From NCBI RefSeq assembly GCF_001696455.1, contig NZ_MAUJ01000005.1, positions 124,001-188,000 on the forward strand: a DNA stretch of 64,000 nucleotides, given 5' to 3'. Position 1 is the stretch's first letter. The number at the start of each line of letters is the position of its first letter. This DNA comes from Pseudoalteromonas luteoviolacea. GTDB taxonomy: Bacteria > Pseudomonadota > Gammaproteobacteria > Enterobacterales > Alteromonadaceae. Positions 37,106-46,575 of the stretch are shown piece by piece. The notes under the pieces were generated by a model. It saw nothing but the letters and a program-made list of their open reading frames with translations, did not search any database and had not been told where the DNA came from. The translations under genes were made by a program, and so were the position numbers.

Positions 37106-38788
37106 ATGAAACTTTCTAAACTATCCAGTGCAATTTTAGTCGCCTCTGGTTTGCTTGTGAGTGCTTGCTCACAACAAACAGAAGAGTCTACAAACACTCA
37201 GCAATCTGCAGCACAAGGGGCAAGCTATACACTGCAAAACATAGATAAACAGCGTTTAGATATTTACACCGAAGTCACACTAACAAGCGACTTAAGCCAC
37301 CTCAATGACAATCAAAAGAAAATGATTGGTATCTTGATTGATGCCTCGAAAATCATGGATGATTTATTCTGGAAACAAGCATTCACAGAGGATAAAGCAG
37401 CGTTCTTGTCACGAATTGAAGACCCTGAAGTACGTCGCTTTGCTGATATTAACTATGGCCCATGGGACCGTTTGGATGGCGACAAAGTGTTCCTCAGTAC
37501 TTTTGGTGAAAAAGCACCGGGTGCACAATTTTACCCTAATGACATCACCAAATCAGAACTTAACAATGCGGATTTCAAGGACAAGCAGGGCTTATATTCG
37601 ATGGTCAAGCGAGATCAGCAAGGTAACTTGTACAGCACAGCCTATGCCACAGAGTTTAGAGCCGAGCTAGAACAAGCAGCTAAACTACTACGCCAAGCGA
37701 GTAATTTAGCCGTTGATAAAGACTTTGCAAACTACCTGAACTTGCGCGCTGATGCATTGCTCAATAACAGCTACCAACCATCTGATTTTGCTTGGATGGA
37801 CATGAAGAATAACCCAATCGATGTGGTCATCGGGCCAATTGAAACTTATGAGGATCAGTTGTTTGGTTATCGTAGCGCCTTTGAGTCATATGTCTTAGTG
37901 AAAGATCTCGCTTGGAGTGAACGCCTTGCAAAATTTGCAGCGTTTTTACCTGAGTTACAAACAGGCTTGCCCGTAGACCAAAAATACAAACAAGAAGTAC
38001 CAGGTTCAGATGCTGACCTCAATGCCTATGATGTTGTTTATTACGCAGGCCATTCAAATGCAGGCAGCAAAACGATCGCGATCAACCTGCCCAATGATGA
38101 GCAAGTACAGCTTGAAAAAGGGACACGTAGATTACAATTAAAAAATGCGATGCGTGCAAAGTTTGACAAAATATTGGTACCTATAGCAGATCAGTTAATT
38201 GTGCCTGAACAGCGTAAACATATTACCTTTAACGCGTTTTTCGCCAATACGATGTTTCATGAAGTCGCCCACGGCTTAGGTATCAAGAATACCATTACAG
38301 GAAAAGGTACGGTCAGGCAGTCGCTTCAAGAGCATGCCAGTGCCATTGAAGAAGGCAAAGCTGACATTCTTGGCCTGTATATGGTTGAACAACTACTGAA
38401 AAAAGGAGAGATCACTGAAGGCACGCTAGAGGACTACTACGTTACATTTATGGCGGGTATTTTCCGTTCGGTACGATTTGGTGCTTCAAGCGCGCATGGT
38501 AAAGCCAACATGATCCGCTTTAACTTCTTTAAACAAGAAGGCGCTTTCTCTAAAAATGCCCAAGGACTATATCAAGTTGATATGGAAAAAATGGGCGCTG
38601 CAATGGCGAAATTATCTAATCTAATTCTGACTCTGCAAGGTGAGGGGGATTACCAAAAAGTTGATCAGCTCATCGCCACCCATGGTGATATCAAAGCTGA
38701 GTTACAGGCAGACTTGACTAAACTCGCTCAGGCGAACATTCCTGTGGATGTCACCTTTAAGCAAGGTAAAGCGGTGCTTGGACTTTAA
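37106..38788 (+). CDS. M49-like zinc metallopeptidase lipoprotein (dipeptidyl-peptidase III-related)
   Basis: 560 residues from the second of two tandem ATGs, which has better spacing to AAGGG. A signal peptide with lipobox LLVSAC predicts a lipoprotein. The zinc site reads FHEVAHGLG (HExxH) and, about 35 residues later, EEGKADILGL, in place of the HExxGH and EECRAE of typical dipeptidyl-peptidase III. DPP III variants with a five-residue HExxH are known, so activity is plausible. Ends at a strong terminator. Confidence 0.8.
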   Translation: MKLSKLSSAILVASGLLVSACSQQTEESTNTQQSAAQGASYTLQNIDKQRLDIYTEVTLTSDLSHLNDNQKKMIGILIDASKIMDDLFWKQAFTEDKAAFLSRIEDPEVRRFADINYGPWDRLDGDKVFLSTFGEKAPGAQFYPNDITKSELNNADFKDKQGLYSMVKRDQQGNLYSTAYATEFRAELEQAAKLLRQASNLAVDKDFANYLNLRADALLNNSYQPSDFAWMDMKNNPIDVVIGPIETYEDQLFGYRSAFESYVLVKDLAWSERLAKFAAFLPELQTGLPVDQKYKQEVPGSDADLNAYDVVYYAGHSNAGSKTIAINLPNDEQVQLEKGTRRLQLKNAMRAKFDKILVPIADQLIVPEQRKHITFNAFFANTMFHEVAHGLGIKNTITGKGTVRQSLQEHASAIEEGKADILGLYMVEQLLKKGEITEGTLEDYYVTFMAGIFRSVRFGASSAHGKANMIRFNFFKQEGAFSKNAQGLYQVDMEKMGAAMAKLSNLILTLQGEGDYQKVDQLIATHGDIKAELQADLTKLAQANIPVDVTFKQGKAVLGL

Positions 38789-38797
38789 CTTCTCGAG

Positions 38798-38823
38798 GGC
38801 GCTACAAAGCTAGCGCCTTTTTT
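38798..38823 (+). terminator. Terminator of the M49-like gene, inside the HIT gene 3' end
   Basis: GGCGCTA, 6-base loop, TAGCGCC, then six T residues. It overlaps the convergent HIT gene, whose stop codon lies in the stem. Confidence 0.85.
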
Positions 38824-39197
38824 AGCTCCGCCAATTGCGCTTCCGTATATGCCTTAGCTGGGTTTACACCCCATACCGGTTTAGGCCATGCCGCATCATC
38901 CTCAAAACGTGCGATATGATGAACATGTAGTTGAGGTACCATATTACCCAGTGCTGCTACATTTAGCTTGTGTGGGGTAAATACAGACATTAGCAGTTCG
39001 CTTAACTGCTTTGACTCTTGCCAAAACTGAGTTTGCTGCTGCTCGTCAAGATCGATAATCTCTCTCAGCCCAGGCACTGTTGGCACTAAAATAAACCACG
39101 GATACTGACTATCATTCATAAGTAAAACTTTGCAAAGGGGCCAATTAGCCAGTTCAATACAATCTCGTTGTAATTCTGGGGCCAATTCAAAAGTCAT
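38802..39197 (-). CDS. HIT family nucleotide hydrolase-like protein
   Basis: 131 residues from the Met at 39197 (MTFELAPELQRD). The histidine-triad segment is PQLHVHHIARFEDDAAWPKP, as in bacterial Ap4A-hydrolase-like HIT proteins. PWFILVPTVPGLREIIDLDE is also typical. Probably cytosolic nucleotide or dinucleotide hydrolase; substrate unproven. Convergent with the M49-like gene, overlapping its terminator. Confidence 0.93.
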   Translation of the reverse strand: MTFELAPELQRDCIELANWPLCKVLLMNDSQYPWFILVPTVPGLREIIDLDEQQQTQFWQESKQLSELLMSVFTPHKLNVAALGNMVPQLHVHHIARFEDDAAWPKPVWGVNPAKAYTEAQLAELKKALAL

Positions 39198-39292
39198 CAT
39201 TAAACACTCCAAATAGAAAAGCAGATATCAATGATATCTGCTTTTGAATTAAAAAGTAGTGACTGAATGTGTTTTCAGGCACTAGATGTTGC

Positions 39293-40825
39293 TTATAAGC
39301 AGTAGCGAGCGAATAAGCTACTTACTGTTGCTGCCGTTGGCTTACCATGTTGCCAATCGCCCCCTTCCACACCACTGCCTGCAATGTCCATGTGAACGTA
39401 TGGGATCGGTTGCTCAGAGTCACAACCATGTTTGTCTAAACCACCTACGATGGCTAAGAATGCCATGGGGAACTGGTGACCACGTGCGGTTACGGCTGAA
39501 GGCGCATTATTGCTAGATAGTACGTCATCAGCTAAGGTGCGTGGTTTAACAAAGTCATAATCTTCACGGCGACTGCGTGACACTTCAGCACAATCAGCCC
39601 ATAGATCACCTTGATCAGCGATTAAACGAGATACAGAGTTTGCACGTGCCGGTCCATTTTCAACATATGCGCTATAAGGACCCATTGCGCGTGCGGCATG
39701 GCCCGTCAGTGTTGCCACGGTAAATAGCTCAGGGTTAATCTCAGACTTGGCAGCGTCTTTTATTTCACTTAATAGATCGCCCATTGCCAAGCGCCCTTCC
39801 GCATCCGTATTACCGATACGTACACGAACACCTTCACGCGTTTCTATGATCTCATCTGGTACAAAACAATCTGAGCCAATCGAGTTTCTCACCACGGCCA
39901 AGTAGGCAACCACTTTGACACCTTTAGGTTGATACTGAGCAACCGCTTTCATAAAGCCTGCCACAGATGCTGCGCCGCCTTTGTCACGGCTCATACCAGC
40001 CATAAAACCACCCACTTTAAGGTCGGCACCACCTGTGTCATACACAAGTCCTTTACCGACGAACATCAAAGTGCGCTCCACGTCACCTTCTGGTACGTAT
40101 TCCATCTTAACAACACGAGGATGATGACGCTCAACAGCGTAAGATGCACGCGCAACAGTACCAAGCATCGGATAGTCTCTATCGATTGTTGCCCTGTCAG
40201 AAATCACTTCAACGCTTACCGAAGTACCTGAGAATAACTCGACACAATAATCAGCAAAACGAGGCGGTGCCATACGCTCAGGCTCAGTACCACATAAATC
40301 GCGTGCCGCATATTGGCCTGCCGCAATCGCATTTAACTGTGAACAAAGTGCTTCGTCTGCACCAACCAAAAACGCTTGCTCTACCGGCTCAATCTGCGCA
40401 CCACGATACTCACGCGCTTCAAGTGGTTGCCAAAGCATTTGACAGGCACCTAAAAAGGCAACCTGCAATGCGTTTGCATAGCGCGCTTCCTGCGGTACAC
40501 CTGCAAGCACAATAACAGGTTTAACAGCACCCGCTGCTTTAGCTTGGGCAATACCCGCTTGGCCTGCTTCAAAAAAGCGACGTACGTCGTCGAAGTCTCT
40601 ATTTAATGGACCGGTCGGTGCCACAATTAAACGCTTTCCTGGAACACCTTCAGCAAGTAAAACGTTTGCTTGGCTGCTTAGTCTTGCGTCAACAGCGAGG
40701 TAAGGTGCCACAGCTTCATTGAGCTGCGCGTCACCTAATTCTGCCACATTTGAAGTGATTACAATCACGGCGTCCGCGTCATTTTGCTGCCAGCTAGATG
40801 CAGGCAGAGCGAGAGGAAAAGACAT
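39293..40825 (-). CDS. M17 leucyl aminopeptidase family protein
   Basis: 510 residues. The catalytic domain (about 190-510) has the di-zinc region LMFVGKGLVYDTGGADLK, SRDKGGAASVAGFM, and the M17 signature NTDAEGRLAMGDLL. The N-terminal domain differs from E. coli PepA; the sequence looks nearer to the NPEPL1-like branch. The start codon directly follows the T-run of a terminator hairpin, so its Shine-Dalgarno-like purines lie inside the stem. Confidence 0.93.
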   Translation of the reverse strand: MSFPLALPASSWQQNDADAVIVITSNVAELGDAQLNEAVAPYLAVDARLSSQANVLLAEGVPGKRLIVAPTGPLNRDFDDVRRFFEAGQAGIAQAKAAGAVKPVIVLAGVPQEARYANALQVAFLGACQMLWQPLEAREYRGAQIEPVEQAFLVGADEALCSQLNAIAAGQYAARDLCGTEPERMAPPRFADYCVELFSGTSVSVEVISDRATIDRDYPMLGTVARASYAVERHHPRVVKMEYVPEGDVERTLMFVGKGLVYDTGGADLKVGGFMAGMSRDKGGAASVAGFMKAVAQYQPKGVKVVAYLAVVRNSIGSDCFVPDEIIETREGVRVRIGNTDAEGRLAMGDLLSEIKDAAKSEINPELFTVATLTGHAARAMGPYSAYVENGPARANSVSRLIADQGDLWADCAEVSRSRREDYDFVKPRTLADDVLSSNNAPSAVTARGHQFPMAFLAIVGGLDKHGCDSEQPIPYVHMDIAGSGVEGGDWQHGKPTAATVSSLFARYCL

Positions 40826-40858
40826 AAAAAAGGCCCTTTTTCTTATAATGAAAGGGCC
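40826..40858 (-). terminator. Terminator of cstA overlapping the aminopeptidase leader
   Basis: On the minus strand GGCCCTTT, about 11 bases, AAAGGGCC, then TTTTTT directly before the ATG of the next gene. It ends the cstA transcript and may also gate translation of the aminopeptidase. Confidence 0.8.
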
Positions 40859-40889
40859 GATTATCGGCTATTTATGCCAAAGAACCAAG

Positions 40890-42587
40890 CTAGACGCTAG
40901 ATTCTTTACTGTCTGGTGCGCTTTGCGGTGTATTTTTCAGTTTACTTACCACACTCCAGGCCTCAAGCATCACTAATACACTCACGACAAGTACCACAAT
41001 ATCTAGGCCTACGAGTAACCAATTACCTTTCTCATAGTATTCACCTAATTTAATCAAGCCTGCAAAGAAGGCCATCAAAATTACAAAAATCATCGGGATA
41101 AGCGTAAACTTCGCAGGTCGACCTAATTTGATGAGATAGACCGAGATAACCAACAGAGTCAAGCTGGCTAAAATTTGGTTGGTTGAGCCGAATAAAGGCC
41201 AGATGATCATGCCGCCGCTACCGGAGGCGCCACCAGCTCCAAACGCGAGCAGTAAGCAGCAGCCTACAGCAACCAAAGTCGCAATAATACCATTCTTAAG
41301 GACTGGCAATTTATAAATGTCGCCCCACTCTTGGATGATGTAGCGCTGGAGTCGCACACCAGAGTCCATTGTAGTGCCGGCAAACAATACAACCATCACA
41401 GCAAGTAGCGTGGATGCAATTTCAGCAGGTAGCCCCCAACCTGTACTAATTAAATTGGAACCGCCTTGAATAAATGCGCCTACAGAGCCTGCGCCTAAGT
41501 GGCTGTATATTTCGTGCCACTCCTCAGGCGAAACGGCCAACATAACACCACTCACCGCCACCAAAGTGATCAATGCCAAAGATCCCTCACCTACTGCGCC
41601 AAGGTAGCCAACAAAACGGCCATCGGTCTCTTTGTTTAACTGTTTAGAGCTAGTACCGGATGAAACAATGCCATGAAAGCCCGATACTGCGCCGCAGGCA
41701 ATGGTAACGAATAAAAGTGGAATAATACTCGGTGTATCAATGGCAGTCTGGGTATTAAAAGCAGGCGCTGTGATATCTGGCATAACGACAAATACCGCAC
41801 CGTAAAGCAAAACCAAGCCCACTAACAGCTGCATACCATTAATAAAATCACGGGGTTGAAGTAACATCCAAACAGGTAATAGCGACGCAACAGCGGCATA
41901 AACAAAGAGTATTAAAATCCAACTCGCTTTATCGGTTAAACCAAACACTTCGCTTGGCAACGCGATTGGCATACCACTGCCAGCATATATGGTGGCATAC
42001 AAGATAGCGACCCCAACCAAACACAATGGAACCAATGGCACTTTACGTTTAAGCAGCTGACCAATAATCAGCGCCACAACAATGGCTGCCCAAGCTGGAA
42101 ATACAGCATTGGGGTTTGCAACAAAAGAATTGGCAATGACCACTCCAAATACCGCATTCACCATCAACAGTACCAAAAACACCACTATCATAAATAACGC
42201 GCGTGTACGTTTGCCTATGACGCTTTCAGACAGCGCGCCCATTGACTTACCTTTGTGGCGAGCACTGGCCCACAGTGCACCCATATCATGTACACCAGCA
42301 AAGAATATGGTACCAATCACAACCCAAAGTACGGCGGGGACCCAGCCCCAATAAACGGCTATCGCAGGACCAACAATAGGTGCAGCACCAGCAACAGAGG
42401 TAAAATGATGCCCCCACAACACCACTTTATTGGTAGGTACGTAATCGACACCGTCATTAAATTCGTGGGCAGGCGTGACGAAGTCGTCATCCATTTTGAA
42501 GATCTTTGTAGCAATAAACTTGGAATATACAAACCAGCCAAATAGCATACCCAAGATACCAAACAACACTATCATTATAGATTGCAT
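40890..42587 (-). CDS. cstA: Carbon starvation protein A family transporter (short form)
   Basis: 565 residues with about 14-16 membrane spans, a pyruvate/peptide-type uptake carrier. Family motifs are KVVLWGHHFTSVAGAAPIVG, WGWVPAVLWVVIGTIFFAGV, SGTSSKQLNKETDGRFVGY and LFAGTTMDSGVRLQRYI. It is shorter than the E. coli CstA/BtsT proteins (about 700 residues), lacking a C-terminal extension. Substrate not certain. Confidence 0.93.
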   Translation of the reverse strand: MQSIMIVLFGILGMLFGWFVYSKFIATKIFKMDDDFVTPAHEFNDGVDYVPTNKVVLWGHHFTSVAGAAPIVGPAIAVYWGWVPAVLWVVIGTIFFAGVHDMGALWASARHKGKSMGALSESVIGKRTRALFMIVVFLVLLMVNAVFGVVIANSFVANPNAVFPAWAAIVVALIIGQLLKRKVPLVPLCLVGVAILYATIYAGSGMPIALPSEVFGLTDKASWILILFVYAAVASLLPVWMLLQPRDFINGMQLLVGLVLLYGAVFVVMPDITAPAFNTQTAIDTPSIIPLLFVTIACGAVSGFHGIVSSGTSSKQLNKETDGRFVGYLGAVGEGSLALITLVAVSGVMLAVSPEEWHEIYSHLGAGSVGAFIQGGSNLISTGWGLPAEIASTLLAVMVVLFAGTTMDSGVRLQRYIIQEWGDIYKLPVLKNGIIATLVAVGCCLLLAFGAGGASGSGGMIIWPLFGSTNQILASLTLLVISVYLIKLGRPAKFTLIPMIFVILMAFFAGLIKLGEYYEKGNWLLVGLDIVVLVVSVLVMLEAWSVVSKLKNTPQSAPDSKESSV

Positions 42588-42710
42588 GGGATGTCCTCTG
42601 TGTTATTGTTGTATTAACATCACTTTAACACGTATAGACATAAAAGCAGTTATATTTTAGTCGCACTGTACCATTTCTATAGTTATTAAATGCTTGTAAT
42701 TCCACCGTAA

Positions 42711-43763
42711 TCAATTGAACAGCCCCATTTGTATCTGATTACTTGGCGCATCCCCCAAACCAATCTGCACGCCAATAAGCCTCACCGGTTTGCCACTGCG
42801 CGCCACGGCCTGTTCTAGCAATGTGCACAAAATATCTTGATCAATTTCACGACTTTGGCACTCTTTCGTCGTTTGAGTAAAGTCGTAAAACTTTACCTTA
42901 ACCCCCAATTTAGTAAATTCGCGCTCAGCTTGATAAGCAGCGCTGCGCCGAGTGAGTTCAGGAATAAGTTTGTCACACAAAATGGACTTTAATTGGCTAA
43001 GGTCTTGAATATCCTTTTCAAACGTCGTTTCAACTCCGACGGACTTACGTACTCGCTCTGTCTCAACACCCCGCTCATCTATTCCCTGACAACGTCGCCA
43101 CAACACCCTACCAAACTTACCGAAACGGTTTGCCATTTCATCTAAGCTCAGCGCTTTAATGTCTTTACCATGCACCAAACCACACGCCAGTAGCTTTTCA
43201 TGGGTCACCTTGCCAACCCCGGGAATTTTTTTCAGTGGCAATGAATCGATAAATTCATCTACTTGAGACGGCGTGATAACACACTGACCATTAGGCTTAT
43301 TCTCATCGCTGGCAATCTTGGCTAGAAACTTTATTGGTGCAATGCCGGCAGACGCGGTAAGGCCGGTTTGGTGGTAGATCTCAGCTCTTATCTGTTGGGC
43401 AATTAGGGTCGCGCTGCCCTGGCAAGCATCGCAGTCGGTCACATCCAAATACGCTTCATCTAACGAAAGGGGTTCGATTAAATCTGTATACTTTGCGAAA
43501 ATAGCGCGGATCTGCTGTGATACTTCTTTATAAACTTGCATCCGCCCTGGAACAATTATCAATTGAGGACATAGCTGTTTGGCTTTGTAGTTAGACATCG
43601 CTGAACGCACGCCATACTCGCGCGCGATGTAATTCGCAGTAGATAACACTCCACGATGACTACGACCGCCAATGGCCATTGGAACATTCGCCAAAGCTGG
43701 GTTGTCGCGCATTTCTACAGCAGCGTAAAAACAATCCATATCAATATGAATAAACTTTTTCAC
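42711..43763 (-). CDS. dinB: DNA polymerase IV
   Basis: 350 residues from the GTG at 43763, preceded by GGGGCG; an in-frame start farther upstream would add a 20-residue tail that runs through the LexA box. Y-family translesion polymerase: [86 protein letters not shown]. The C terminus ends QMGLFN, a beta-clamp binding motif (QxxLF). Single gene under an SOS box. Confidence 0.97.
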   Translation of the reverse strand: MKKFIHIDMDCFYAAVEMRDNPALANVPMAIGGRSHRGVLSTANYIAREYGVRSAMSNYKAKQLCPQLIIVPGRMQVYKEVSQQIRAIFAKYTDLIEPLSLDEAYLDVTDCDACQGSATLIAQQIRAEIYHQTGLTASAGIAPIKFLAKIASDENKPNGQCVITPSQVDEFIDSLPLKKIPGVGKVTHEKLLACGLVHGKDIKALSLDEMANRFGKFGRVLWRRCQGIDERGVETERVRKSVGVETTFEKDIQDLSQLKSILCDKLIPELTRRSAAYQAEREFTKLGVKVKFYDFTQTTKECQSREIDQDILCTLLEQAVARSGKPVRLIGVQIGLGDAPSNQIQMGLFN

Positions 43764-43784
43764 AGGTGCGCCCCAACAAATAAA

Positions 43785-43800
43785 CTGTTTATATATACAG
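43785..43800 (-). promoter_or_regulatory. LexA (SOS) box upstream of dinB
   Basis: CTGT-N8-ACAG with an all-A/T centre (ctgtttatatatacag), fully matching the LexA consensus, 22 bases before the dinB start. It predicts induction of DNA polymerase IV by DNA damage. Confidence 0.92.
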
Positions 43801-44040
43801 TATAGTGACAGCTCAAGGTACATTTGTCTAGCGCTGTGCGTGATGTAAACTTTGACCTAAGCTCCCCCGATGCGTCGCGCTGTACAAATGCAAATTTCAG
43901 TTCACCAACCGATTGTTCGATACAAAGCTCTGCAGATCACTTTGAAATGCTCTACACTGCTGTTAGAACATTTTTGTATGTAGTGCAATTACATTACTGC
44001 ATCAACAGCTTTAACCTGTCCACCTTTGCAAGGAGTATGT

Positions 44041-45093
44041 ATGAAGTACAGCCAACTAGGCCACACGTCAATTGAGATTTCGCGTGTCTGTTTGGGGAGT
44101 ATGACTTGGGGGTTGCAAAACAATCAGCATGACGCTGACGAACAAATAAACTATGCGCTGAGTCAAGGGATTAACTTTATTGATACTGCTGAAATGTATG
44201 CAGTACCGCCGTCACCAGAAACATATGGTAAAACAGAACAAATCATCGGCGATTGGATAAAACGTCACTCTGAAAAACGTCAAGAGATCATACTAGCGAC
44301 CAAAATTGCTGGTGCAGGGCTTGATTGGATCAGAAATGGGCAACCTATTAATAAGCAAGCGGTGATCGATGCGGTCGACCAATCACTGGAGAGACTTAAC
44401 ACCGACTACATCGACGTATATCAATTACACTGGCCCAATAGAACTTCTCCTCACTTTGGTAAACACTGGCACGGTATGTTGGACTTACATGCTGTGAGCA
44501 AAGCGCAACAACTTGAAGAAATGGCAGATATCTTAGAGGGGATAAAGTCCTGCATCACAGCTGGGAAGATCCGACATTGGGGCCTGTCAAACGAAACGCC
44601 ATGGGGCTTAAATACCTATCTGAACCTTTGCCACCAGCAGGGTTTGGAAAGGCCTGTTTCCATTCAAAATGAATTCAACTTGCTCCATGAAAAAGACTGG
44701 CCCTACTTACTCGAAAATTGTGTCAATGAAGATATTGCTTACCTTCCGTGGTCGCCGCTCGCAGGAGGTCTGTTAACAGGTAAATATCTTGGAGGGGCGA
44801 GACCAACTGGCAGCCGCTGGACTCTAATGCAACGGCATGGATTGTTCAGGGACACCCAGTACTCTCAACAAGCCACTGCTGCATATCAAGAAATTGCCCA
44901 TGAGCACCACTTAACGACCGCCCAGCTGGCCCTTGCATGGTGCGATCAGGTTGATGGTGTCGCGTCGACGATTATTGGTGCGACGAGCATGAGCCAGCTT
45001 AAGGAAAACATCACCGCTTTTGACAAGCCTTTACCTCCGGAAGCGCTTGCAGAAATAGACACCATTCTCAAAACCTACCCAGTGCCTTTTTAA
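44041..45093 (+). CDS. Aldo/keto reductase, Tas-like
   Basis: 350 residues from the ATG at 44041 with AAGGAG just upstream (spacing about 5). NADPH-dependent aldo/keto reductase barrel of the Tas subgroup: MKYSQLGHTSIEISRVCLG, INFIDTAEMYAVPPSPETYG, YIDVYQLHWPNR, IRHWGLSNETPWG, VASTIIGATSMSQLKENI. The catalytic Tyr lies in EMYAVP. Likely reduces aldehydes or ketones; substrate unknown. Divergent from dinB. Confidence 0.94.
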   Translation: MKYSQLGHTSIEISRVCLGSMTWGLQNNQHDADEQINYALSQGINFIDTAEMYAVPPSPETYGKTEQIIGDWIKRHSEKRQEIILATKIAGAGLDWIRNGQPINKQAVIDAVDQSLERLNTDYIDVYQLHWPNRTSPHFGKHWHGMLDLHAVSKAQQLEEMADILEGIKSCITAGKIRHWGLSNETPWGLNTYLNLCHQQGLERPVSIQNEFNLLHEKDWPYLLENCVNEDIAYLPWSPLAGGLLTGKYLGGARPTGSRWTLMQRHGLFRDTQYSQQATAAYQEIAHEHHLTTAQLALAWCDQVDGVASTIIGATSMSQLKENITAFDKPLPPEALAEIDTILKTYPVPF

Positions 45094-45167
45094 TCATTGC
45101 AACAGCCAATCGTATGCAGGTGTGATAGTATCATCACCCTGCATTTATTGGATATTTTCAGCAATTT

Positions 45168-45680
45168 ATGAGACAACTCAATTTATCTCCAGCTCAGCCC
45201 TTGGCAGGCTCTTGTTTTGAAAGGCTGGCTGCCCGTGCCATTGTGATACGTGGCAACGACATTCTGTTACTTTACACGGCAAGATATGATGACTACACGC
45301 TGCCAGGTGGTGGTGTAGATAAAGGCGAAAACATGGAAGACGCCCTAGCAAGAGAACTATTAGAAGAAACCGGTGCGAAATCCGTTATCAATTTTGAGCC
45401 ATTTGGGGTTTACGAAGAATATCAGCACTGGCACAAACCAGATTTTGACAACGTAAAAATCGTTTCACATTGCTATTTAGTTGAAATCTGTGGTGAGTTC
45501 ACCACACCTCAAATGGAATCATATGAACAAGCCAATGGCATGCGCCCTGTGTGGTTACCAATCAAAGACGCCATCGCACACAATCGCAGTGCTTTGGCAA
45601 ATAGCGATAAAAAAGGTCAATCATTACAAAGAGAAACTATTATATTAGAAACCGTCGCCAAAGAGTTTGGATTGAACTAA
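45168..45680 (+). CDS. NUDIX hydrolase
   Basis: 170 residues with the Nudix box GGGVDKGENMEDALAREL followed by LEETGA, and the usual upstream strand (RAIVIRGNDILLLYTARY). It hydrolyses a nucleoside diphosphate linked to another group; the family does not give the substrate. Followed by the TonB-like gene. Confidence 0.94.
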   Translation: MRQLNLSPAQPLAGSCFERLAARAIVIRGNDILLLYTARYDDYTLPGGGVDKGENMEDALARELLEETGAKSVINFEPFGVYEEYQHWHKPDFDNVKIVSHCYLVEICGEFTTPQMESYEQANGMRPVWLPIKDAIAHNRSALANSDKKGQSLQRETIILETVAKEFGLN

Positions 45681-45759
45681 TCATATTATCTTAGGTCTTA
45701 AGCACTGCCCCATATCGCCATTAAGTGGTTGAAAATAATCATTCAGGGAAAGGAAGCCA

Positions 45760-46488
45760 GTGCCTAAAACACTAACAACGATATTGCTATCTATTACAGC
45801 CCATTTATTGTTGCTGTTTTTACTGAGTAAACAGGTAGTGATATCACCCCAGCCGGCACCAACTCCCGCAATGAAAACGTATCTTGTTTTTGAGGATAGC
45901 GAGCCTAAGCCCCAAGAAATAACCCAACAATCAACACCGCCACATTTTGATGCGGTCTCCAACCCCCCTGCACCTGAGCAAGTATCGGAACCTCAGACTC
46001 AGCCAAAGCAATCGATTAAAACGGCTGACCCGCATCATGCATCCTCCCCTAAACAGAAATCAGAGCCACAGACACTCAATGAAGTTGATTCAGCTGCAAG
46101 TGAAGCGTCAGAAAGCCTAACCGGCGCCCCCCACTTTAAGCAGTTAGACCCCTATTTAGGGTTAGAGTCTTTGCGGGCTCAGCAAGCACAGCTCAGCACA
46201 AACATCAGCGGACGGAATGTAAGCCCAACTAAGCATTCAACGTTACGGTTTACAGTCCCAGCAGACCATAAAAACATGCCCATAAATGGTCCAAAAGTCG
46301 TAACTAAAAACTTGCTTTTTACCGAATACCAAAAGGGTGACACCTGCTTCAAAGTCATGCATGCAGATCCTAGTACACCTGCTCCGGAGGGCTTTTCAAA
46401 TGAATGGGTTTCTCTTGGGTATAAGTGTAACAATAATGTAATAAAAAATACCTATGACGCTGTAATGAACAAGTGGTTAGACAAATAA
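45760..46488 (+). CDS. N-terminally anchored Pro-rich periplasmic protein (TonB-like N terminus)
   Basis: 242 residues from a GTG with AAGGAAG before it. Residues 4-24 form an anchor (TLTTILLSITAHLLLLFLLS) resembling the TonB start. A Pro/Gln/Ser-rich region (about 30-125) could span the periplasm. The C-terminal part (about 140-242) has two Cys (in GDTCFKV and GYKCNNN) but is not a recognisable TonB C-terminal domain. Function unknown; no ExbB/ExbD or receptor nearby. Confidence 0.7.
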   Translation: MPKTLTTILLSITAHLLLLFLLSKQVVISPQPAPTPAMKTYLVFEDSEPKPQEITQQSTPPHFDAVSNPPAPEQVSEPQTQPKQSIKTADPHHASSPKQKSEPQTLNEVDSAASEASESLTGAPHFKQLDPYLGLESLRAQQAQLSTNISGRNVSPTKHSTLRFTVPADHKNMPINGPKVVTKNLLFTEYQKGDTCFKVMHADPSTPAPEGFSNEWVSLGYKCNNNVIKNTYDAVMNKWLDK

Positions 46489-46575
46489 CCTCAATAAATC
46501 CGACTTCACATTGGTAATTTATAAATTCTGTTCTAAGTTTTGTTGTTAGGAGCAACAAGGTTAAAGGAGTAGAGA

